Source of the DNA: Deltaproteobacteria bacterium
GTDB lineage: Bacteria; Myxococcota_A; UBA9160; UBA4427
DNA: 9,581 nucleotides
Assembly: GCA_011051925.1 (NCBI GenBank)
Contig: DRKE01000027.1
Span: 1 to 9,581, forward strand
Direction: 5' to 3'
A program made the translations under genes and the position numbers. Positions within the stretch are counted from its first letter, which is position 1; each line of letters starts with the position of its first letter. Below are positions 5,214 to 9,581 of this stretch, in pieces. The notes below the pieces were generated by a model, which saw only the letters and a program-made list of their open reading frames with translations, searched no databases and was not told where the DNA came from.

Positions 5214-6514
5214 GCGAAGGCGAGGCGCGGATCGCTCCGCTTCGACCGGACGAACTGGACCGCGGAGCGCGGCGGCTCTACGAGGCCGTTCTCGCGAGTC
5301 CTCGCGGACAGGGCGCCGTGCGCAGGATCGTCCTGCGGGAGGATGGGACCTTGACCGGGCCCTTCGACGCATGGCTGCGCACACCGGTCGTCGGCGAGCA
5401 TCTCGAGCGGGCCGGAATGGCCCTCCGGACCGACACGGTTCTTCCCGCCGACGCCCGCGAGATCGCCGTCCTGGTCGTCGCGCGGGCCTGGGGCGCCGGC
5501 TTCGAATGGGCCGTCCATGGCATCGCGGCGCGTCGTGCAGGCGTCCCCGAGGCGGTCATCGAAGCGATCGGGCGCGGACGACGGCCGGCTCTCGAGGATC
5601 CGGCCTGCCAGGCGGCCCATGACGTCGCGAGCGAACTCGTCAGCCGTCGCCGGCTCTCCGATCCGACCTTCGCCCGCGCGAAGGCCGCGCTGGGCGAGCG
5701 GGCGCTCGTCGAAGTCGTGACCCAGGTCGGGTTCTATCAGATGGTGTCGGGGCTGCTCGAAAGCTTCCGACCTCCCGCGCCGTCGATCGATCTTCCCGCG
5801 CCGGCCCCGATGGTCCGACCGGACCTTGCGGGAATCGATCTCTACGAGGCGGCGAGCACGACCCGCGCCGTTCGGCGACTCCGGCCCGATCCGATCCCGG
5901 AAGACGTCTTGCGCCGCGTCCTGCGCGCGGCGACCTGGGCCCCTTCCGGCGGCAATCGCCAGCCGTGGCACGTGATCGCCGTCCGGAATCCGGAGAAGAA
6001 ACAGGCGCTCGCCGAGCTCTATCGGCCCTTGTGGAGGGAATACGCGGCGGGCCGTCGTGGGCTCCTCGAAGCGCTCCCCGCCGCGATGCGCGAGAAGGCC
6101 GAGCGGACGATCGCCTCGGGCGACCATCTCGCCGGACACATGGGCGAGATCCCCGTCATCAACGTCTTCTGTTTCCATCCCGAGGCCGTCTTCATCACGG
6201 ATGGGGAACTCGGTCGACCCTCGGTGGTCGGTGGCGCATCGCTCTATCCGGCGGTCGAGAACCTCCTGCTCGCGTGCCGGGCGGAAGGGCTGGGATGCGT
6301 CCTGACGACCTTGTTATGCGCGCGCGAGAAGGAGGTCCGGGAGCTGCTCGAGATTCCCGAACCCTGGGCGACCCACGCGTTCGTGCCGATCGGCTGGCCG
6401 GTGGGGGGGGGCCATGGCCCGATCGCCCGACGGCCCGTCGAGCAGGTCGCTTTCGAGGATCGTTTCGGGGAGGCGCTCTTTCCGGCGGAGACGAAGCGGG
6501 ACCCGGGGGCATGA
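5210..6514 (+). CDS. Fusion: carboxymuconolactone decarboxylase-like domain plus nitroreductase
   Basis: A 434-residue two-domain protein. Residues about 10-187 form a carboxymuconolactone decarboxylase/AhpD-type helical domain: a PFDAWLRTP segment, LPADAREIAVLVVARAWGAGFEWAVHGIAARRAGVPEAVIEAI (78-120) and VTQVGFYQMVSGLLE (170-184). It has no CxxC pair, so AhpD-like peroxidase chemistry is unlikely. A Pro/Ala-rich linker (188-205) leads to a nitroreductase domain (about 208-425) with STTRAVRRL (216-224), the FMN-site motif APSGGNRQPW (244-253), GGASLYPAVENLLLACRAEGLGCVLTT (341-367) and the tail FVPIGWPVGGGHGPIARRPVEQV. This half should be an FMN-dependent NAD(P)H reductase of a nitro, enone or quinone-like compound. 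The ATG at 5210 overlaps the VOC stop (ATGA), indicating translational coupling. A nine-G tract at 6403-6411 lies in the coding frame. These domains normally occur as separate proteins. Confidence 0.9.
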   Translation: MSEGEARIAPLRPDELDRGARRLYEAVLASPRGQGAVRRIVLREDGTLTGPFDAWLRTPVVGEHLERAGMALRTDTVLPADAREIAVLVVARAWGAGFEWAVHGIAARRAGVPEAVIEAIGRGRRPALEDPACQAAHDVASELVSRRRLSDPTFARAKAALGERALVEVVTQVGFYQMVSGLLESFRPPAPSIDLPAPAPMVRPDLAGIDLYEAASTTRAVRRLRPDPIPEDVLRRVLRAATWAPSGGNRQPWHVIAVRNPEKKQALAELYRPLWREYAAGRRGLLEALPAAMREKAERTIASGDHLAGHMGEIPVINVFCFHPEAVFITDGELGRPSVVGGASLYPAVENLLLACRAEGLGCVLTTLLCAREKEVRELLEIPEPWATHAFVPIGWPVGGGHGPIARRPVEQVAFEDRFGEALFPAETKRDPGA

Positions 6515-6554
6515 CCGGAAGCCGACGGTCCACATGGAGGGGATGGGGGACGCG

Positions 6555-7847
6555 ATGAGGACGCGGTCGAAAGACGAAGACCTGAAGGATCGAACGCCGG
6601 TCCTCGTGATCGGCGGCGGACCCGTCGGGCTGGTCGTGTCGGGACTGCTCGCCCAGCGAGGGATCCGGAATTGCGTCGTGGAACGTCGGCGGGAGGCCCA
6701 ATGCGCCCCGGCGGCGCACGTGCTTCGCAAGCGGCCGATGGAGATCCTCGATCGCCTGGGCGTGGGAGAGGCAGTTCGACGGGCGCGGTCGCCCTTGCCC
6801 CTCGATTTCATCACCTGGGTCACCACGCTGGACGGAAAGGAGATCGGAAGGCTCGACCTGCGACCGGTCGATCCCGAGACCGGTGTCCGCGGACCCGAGC
6901 CCTGGACCAACTGCGCGCAGAACGTGCTCGAGCCGATCCTGCTTCGACATGTCGAGACCCTTCCCGAGGCCCGGATCCTGCGCGGGGCCGAATGGCTCGG
7001 GCTCGATCAGGGCGACGACTGCGTGACGGCGCGGATCCGGCTCGAAGAGGGAACGGAGTCGTTCGTCGAAGCGTCCTGGGTGGTCGCGGCGGACGGTGCG
7101 GGCAGCCCCACCCGGCGACGTCTCGGCATTCCGATGGAGGGGCCGGGTCCCCTGGCCCGGTTCGCGATGATCCACTTCGAGGCCGATCTCACTCCCTGGA
7201 TACGGGATCGGCCCGGTCCGATCCTGTGGATCATGAACCCCGAGTCTCCCGGTACGCTGATCGTCCATGATCCCGGGGCCTCCCACGTCTTCATGATGCC
7301 GATGCAGGGGACGCGCGACGGGGACGGGGAAAGGGCCGAGCGGGAGGCGATCCCGGCGCGTCTCGCGGCGGCACTCGGTGTCCCCGTCACGCCCCGGATC
7401 CTCTCGATCGACGAGTGGTCTCCCCATGTACAGGTCGCGGAGCGTTACCGGGAAGGCCGCGTCTTCCTGGTCGGGGATGCCGCCCATCGCTTTCCCCCGA
7501 CCGGAGGCCTGGGGTTGAATACGGGCATCCAGGAGGCTGCGGATCTCGTCGACCGACTGGCCGGGGTCGTTTCGGGAACGGCGCCCGAGACGCTTCTCGA
7601 CGGTTACGAGTCGACCTGTCGGCCGGTTGCCCGGGCGAACGCGCACGAGAGTTTCGAAAACATGAAACGCCTGGGCGAGATCACCGGCGTGATCGGGGCG
7701 CCGCCCGATCTGAAGAGCCTGGAAGAGCGTCTGTCGTCGTTTTCCCGGGAGGAGGCGCAGCGACTTGCCCGGGCGATCGAAGCCCAGCGAAGTCATTTCC
7801 TGTCCGATGGTCTCGTCCCCGGGGATTCGGCTTCACCATCGCGTTGA
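6555..7847 (+). CDS. FAD-dependent monooxygenase (PheA/TfdB-type aromatic hydroxylase family)
   Basis: A complete 430-residue class A flavoprotein monooxygenase. The Rossmann dinucleotide motif VLVIGGGPVGLVVSGLLAQRGIRNCVVERR occupies 16-45, with Glu43 as the expected ribose-binding acid. The second FAD/NAD(P)H motif VVAADGAGSPTRRRL (176-190) and the GD motif GRVFLVGDAAHRFPPTGGLGLNTGIQEA (301-328) are intact. Such enzymes use NAD(P)H and O2 to hydroxylate phenolic or related rings, often making the catechol for ring cleavage. The C-terminal thioredoxin-like domain of TfdB and phenol hydroxylase (about 590 residues) is absent, leaving the shorter common form. The start is uncertain: ATG 6555 follows a GGGGGA site by four bases and leaves about 15 residues before the Rossmann strand; ATG 6543 and 6534 are alternatives. 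It is the third gene of the TetR-controlled operon, 40 bases after the fusion gene. Confidence 0.9.
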   Translation: MRTRSKDEDLKDRTPVLVIGGGPVGLVVSGLLAQRGIRNCVVERRREAQCAPAAHVLRKRPMEILDRLGVGEAVRRARSPLPLDFITWVTTLDGKEIGRLDLRPVDPETGVRGPEPWTNCAQNVLEPILLRHVETLPEARILRGAEWLGLDQGDDCVTARIRLEEGTESFVEASWVVAADGAGSPTRRRLGIPMEGPGPLARFAMIHFEADLTPWIRDRPGPILWIMNPESPGTLIVHDPGASHVFMMPMQGTRDGDGERAEREAIPARLAAALGVPVTPRILSIDEWSPHVQVAERYREGRVFLVGDAAHRFPPTGGLGLNTGIQEAADLVDRLAGVVSGTAPETLLDGYESTCRPVARANAHESFENMKRLGEITGVIGAPPDLKSLEERLSSFSREEAQRLARAIEAQRSHFLSDGLVPGDSASPSR

Positions 7848-7873
7848 CATCGCGAAGGAGCCCGACCTAGCGT
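7844..7873 (+). promoter_or_regulatory. Possible promoter embedded in the monooxygenase stop codon
   Basis: A perfect TTGACA (7844-7849) spans the TGA stop of the monooxygenase gene. Eighteen bases on, TAGCGT (7868-7873) keeps the first, second and sixth -10 positions. Transcription would begin only a few bases before ATG 7884, consistent with that gene having no ribosome binding site at a usable distance. The -10 is weak, so this is tentative. Confidence 0.35.
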
Positions 7874-7883
7874 TCCGGGCAGG

Positions 7884-8573
7884 ATGCCATCGAAGTCGAT
7901 CGTCGTCGCTCTGGTCATCGCTCTCGCGTCGATCGCGGGCGTGACGATGATCGTCCGCCTCCGTTTCGAGATCGAGCGGGGACGACAGCGTCTCGAGGAA
8001 GCGATCTCCCTGAACCGGCGTCTGTCGGAGCGATTGGCCCTTCTCGAGGCCGGGCCGGGGAAGAATCCGCCCGGGGCTCGTGGCGACGTCCTCGAATGTC
8101 CGACGCTCCCGGCCGAATGTCCGGATCCGGTCGAGGTGATCCTGACTCCGGAAGGGCGTCGCCTCACGGGCCCCGGGGAGCGCGAGGCCTGGGTGCGGAG
8201 TCGGCTCGCGGAACGGCTCGAGCGGGCGCGCCTCGAGGGTCGTCTCGCAGAGGACCAGAGTCGCGGGGCCCTCGATCTGTTGATGCGATTTCGCGAACTG
8301 CGCAGTTCGGGGGGATCGCCCGAGGCGCTTCATCGGACGCAGGAAGAGCTGATCGATCTGACCGGCATGGGCGTCGGTGAACTGCTCGAAACCCTCGAAG
8401 ATTCCGAGAAACGCGCCCGGCGGCCGGGGGAGATCGTGCCGATCGCCGAGGGGGAGGAACGCAAGCGCTTCCTCGACGAGACGGCCCGTCGACTGGGAAT
8501 CACGCAGCCCGGGAGCGTGGAACGTCTCCGAGACGGGGAGTGGAGGGTCGATGCGACATCACCGTCCCCGTAG
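7884..8573 (+). CDS. Membrane-anchored protein of unknown function
   Basis: I do not recognise this 229-residue protein. Residues 6-25 form one hydrophobic segment after a short basic start, so it is probably an uncleaved N-terminal anchor with the rest in the periplasm. Residues 26-56 are Arg/Glu/Leu-rich and look like a coiled coil. Two cysteines, Cys72 and Cys79, lie in a Pro-rich stretch and could form a disulfide. The remainder is charged and helical with two likely amphipathic helical segments (97-141, 145-178). The ATG at 7884 lacks a ribosome binding site; AAGGAG at 7855-7860 is too far upstream, and no alternative in-frame start was seen nearby. The gene overlaps the next one by 23 bases, so the two proteins probably act together at the envelope. 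Coding potential is supported by length, frame-consistent GC use and this overlap. Confidence 0.75.
   Translation: MPSKSIVVALVIALASIAGVTMIVRLRFEIERGRQRLEEAISLNRRLSERLALLEAGPGKNPPGARGDVLECPTLPAECPDPVEVILTPEGRRLTGPGEREAWVRSRLAERLERARLEGRLAEDQSRGALDLLMRFRELRSSGGSPEALHRTQEELIDLTGMGVGELLETLEDSEKRARRPGEIVPIAEGEERKRFLDETARRLGITQPGSVERLRDGEWRVDATSPSP
8542..8547 (+). promoter_or_regulatory. Ribosome binding site of the SurA-like gene, inside the preceding gene
   Basis: GGAGGG three bases before ATG 8551 (GGAG core five bases away), within the coding sequence of the preceding gene, so translation of the two genes is probably coupled. It supports 8551 as the start. Confidence 0.65.
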
Positions 8574-9581
8574 ATCGGATCGACCCGGCCTCCGCGGTTC
8601 TCGCAGCCGTTCGAGGCGTGGAGAGCGTTGCCTCCCCGGTCCGCTCCGGGGGTTCGTCCGAGGGGCCCTCGTTCTCGTCCTCCTGTTGGTCTTCCCGTTC
8701 GAGGCGGTTCGCGCCTTCGGATCGGAAGAGGTCGTCGGCACGCTCAACGGTGAGCCCGTGCGTCTGGAGGAAGTCGACGCCGCACTCGAGGGTTCGATTC
8801 GCGCGCTCTGGCGGGAAATGGAGGAGATCGTCCGCGCGTCGGCCCACGGGATCTGCGCGGAGCGCGCTATCGATCGGCTCGCTGGAAAGGCGCGACTCGA
8901 CCCCGATGGATGGCGGGCCGAACGTTGGGTGGAAGCCCGTCCGGGCCCCGAAGAGATCGGAGCGCATGTCGAGGAACATCCGGAGGTCTTCGCGGGAATC
9001 GATGTCGACCCGGACCTGGTGGGTCATCGACTTCGCGTGACCCGCTATCGAGACGAGATCGCTCGACGTGTCGATGCGGAGCTGGCGGGGCACTGGCGTC
9101 TTCATCTCGACGCCGTTTCGGACGAGCCGGATTCGGAGCCCCTTCTGCCCCCGGTCGTCGCGGATTGCTTCGATCGGCCGATCACCCGATCGGAAGTCGA
9201 GGCGTTCGCCTCCTTCCCGCTCTATCGACGTCGTGCGGAGATCGTCCAATCGACCTGCCGGCAGTTCGAGATCGACCACTCGAATCCCCTCCTTCTCAGC
9301 CGGATGGCCCGGTCGCAGGGCATCAGCGTGGCCGAGCTGATGAAGCGGAACGAGGGGAGTTTCGAGCCCTTGTCCGAAACGGCCATCGAAGAGGAGGCCC
9401 GCAGGCAATACGGCGACGATTCGCCCATCTCGCTGCTGAAAGCCCGGATCGGGCTCGAAGCGAAGCGGCGGCTGCCCGGACGGATTGCCTTTCTCGAAGG
9501 GCTGCGTGAGAACACGACCGGGGTCTGTCGCCTGTCGATGCCGGCGCCTCCGGTCGTCCGCGTGCGCGAAGAGGAGGGGCA
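8551..9581 (+). CDS. Secreted protein with two SurA-N-like modules (3' end outside window)
   Basis: The frame stays open from ATG 8551 to the window end, showing 343 residues. An Arg-rich n-region (1-37), a hydrophobic core ALVLVLLLVF (39-48) and VRA|FG (53-57) form a likely signal peptide cleaved after Ala55. Two related helical modules follow. The first (about 61-187) starts VVGTLNGEPVRLEEVDAAL, has an ERAIDRLAGKARL-like helix and then PEEIGAHVEEHPEVF. The second (about 202-321) starts VADCFDRPITRSEVEAFASFPLYRRRAEIV, with RMARSQGISVAEL and a long helix. This x-G-x-P-[VI]-x-x-x-[ED]-V pattern is that of SurA/PpiC-type chaperone N-domains. The final PAPPVVRVREEEG resembles the linker before a DsbA-like thioredoxin domain in known SurA-N/DsbA proteins, so a CxxC domain is predicted beyond base 9581. 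The role is probably periplasmic folding or disulfide chemistry. The ribosome binding site overlaps the upstream membrane-protein gene. Confidence 0.72.
   Translation, partial: MRHHRPRRSDRPGLRGSRSRSRRGERCLPGPLRGFVRGALVLVLLLVFPFEAVRAFGSEEVVGTLNGEPVRLEEVDAALEGSIRALWREMEEIVRASAHGICAERAIDRLAGKARLDPDGWRAERWVEARPGPEEIGAHVEEHPEVFAGIDVDPDLVGHRLRVTRYRDEIARRVDAELAGHWRLHLDAVSDEPDSEPLLPPVVADCFDRPITRSEVEAFASFPLYRRRAEIVQSTCRQFEIDHSNPLLLSRMARSQGISVAELMKRNEGSFEPLSETAIEEEARRQYGDDSPISLLKARIGLEAKRRLPGRIAFLEGLRENTTGVCRLSMPAPPVVRVREEEG

Noticed and set aside
6195..7796. Minus-strand open frame of 533 codons opposite the FAD monooxygenase
   Set aside because: It lies fully antisense to a gene with intact FAD motifs, has low-complexity Arg/Pro-rich sequence and no recognisable domain.
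8500..9408. Long minus-strand open frame of 302 codons opposite the SurA-like gene
   Set aside because: It is the antisense shadow of the plus-strand frame starting at 8551. That frame has a signal peptide, a ribosome binding site and recognisable modules, while the minus frame shows no family motif and is a common by-product of GC-rich codon use.
1..9581. CRISPR array, tRNA or rRNA gene, transposase or phage genes
   Set aside because: No regularly spaced direct repeats, tRNA-like cloverleaf, rRNA-like sequence, or transposase or integrase motifs were seen on either strand.

Overview
The window is dense, GC-rich bacterial chromosome with almost no non-coding DNA: no gene-free stretch exceeds about 110 bases, and no rRNA, tRNA, CRISPR array or insertion sequence was seen. 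A cleaved-type signal peptide, a SurA-like periplasmic protein and a C-terminal sorting-signal-like tail suggest a Gram-negative. The mix of F420-type luciferase-like oxidoreductase, crotonase, VOC, carboxymuconolactone decarboxylase-like and nitroreductase genes fits an uncultured high-GC lineage of the former Deltaproteobacteria (Myxococcota or Binatota type). That placement is inference; no marker gene is present.

Layout. (1) 1-1039, plus strand: the 3' part of a probably exported alpha/beta-hydrolase-like protein ending in an IPTL-CTERM-like tail. It converges on, and overlaps by 50 bases, (2) a minus-strand series read from 4579 down to 990: a TetR regulator, a luciferase-like (LLM) flavin/F420 oxidoreductase, an enoyl-CoA hydratase/isomerase, and a cytosolic alpha/beta hydrolase. 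(3) Divergent from the TetR gene, a plus-strand operon (4653-7847): a VOC protein with extradiol-dioxygenase-like metal ligands, an ATGA-coupled fusion of a carboxymuconolactone decarboxylase-like domain with a nitroreductase, and a PheA/TfdB-type FAD monooxygenase. (4) 7884-9581: a small membrane-anchored protein of unknown function overlapping a secreted protein with two SurA-N-like modules, cut by the window end probably just before a DsbA-like domain.

The centre is the 73-base divergent intergenic region 4580-4652. It holds two facing sigma70-type promoters, each with a 17-base spacer, whose -35 elements interlock inside an imperfect inverted repeat. This is the expected layout for a TetR protein controlling itself and the VOC operon. 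The regulator's promoter places its transcription start at the ATG, so its mRNA is probably leaderless.

Taken together, regions 2 and 3 read as one catabolic locus: hydroxylation by the FAD monooxygenase, ring or C-C cleavage by the VOC protein, reduction by the nitroreductase fusion or the LLM enzyme, then hydrolase and CoA-dependent steps. The substrate cannot be read from the sequence. Region 4 is a separate envelope-protein module and may have its own promoter embedded in the stop codon of the monooxygenase gene.
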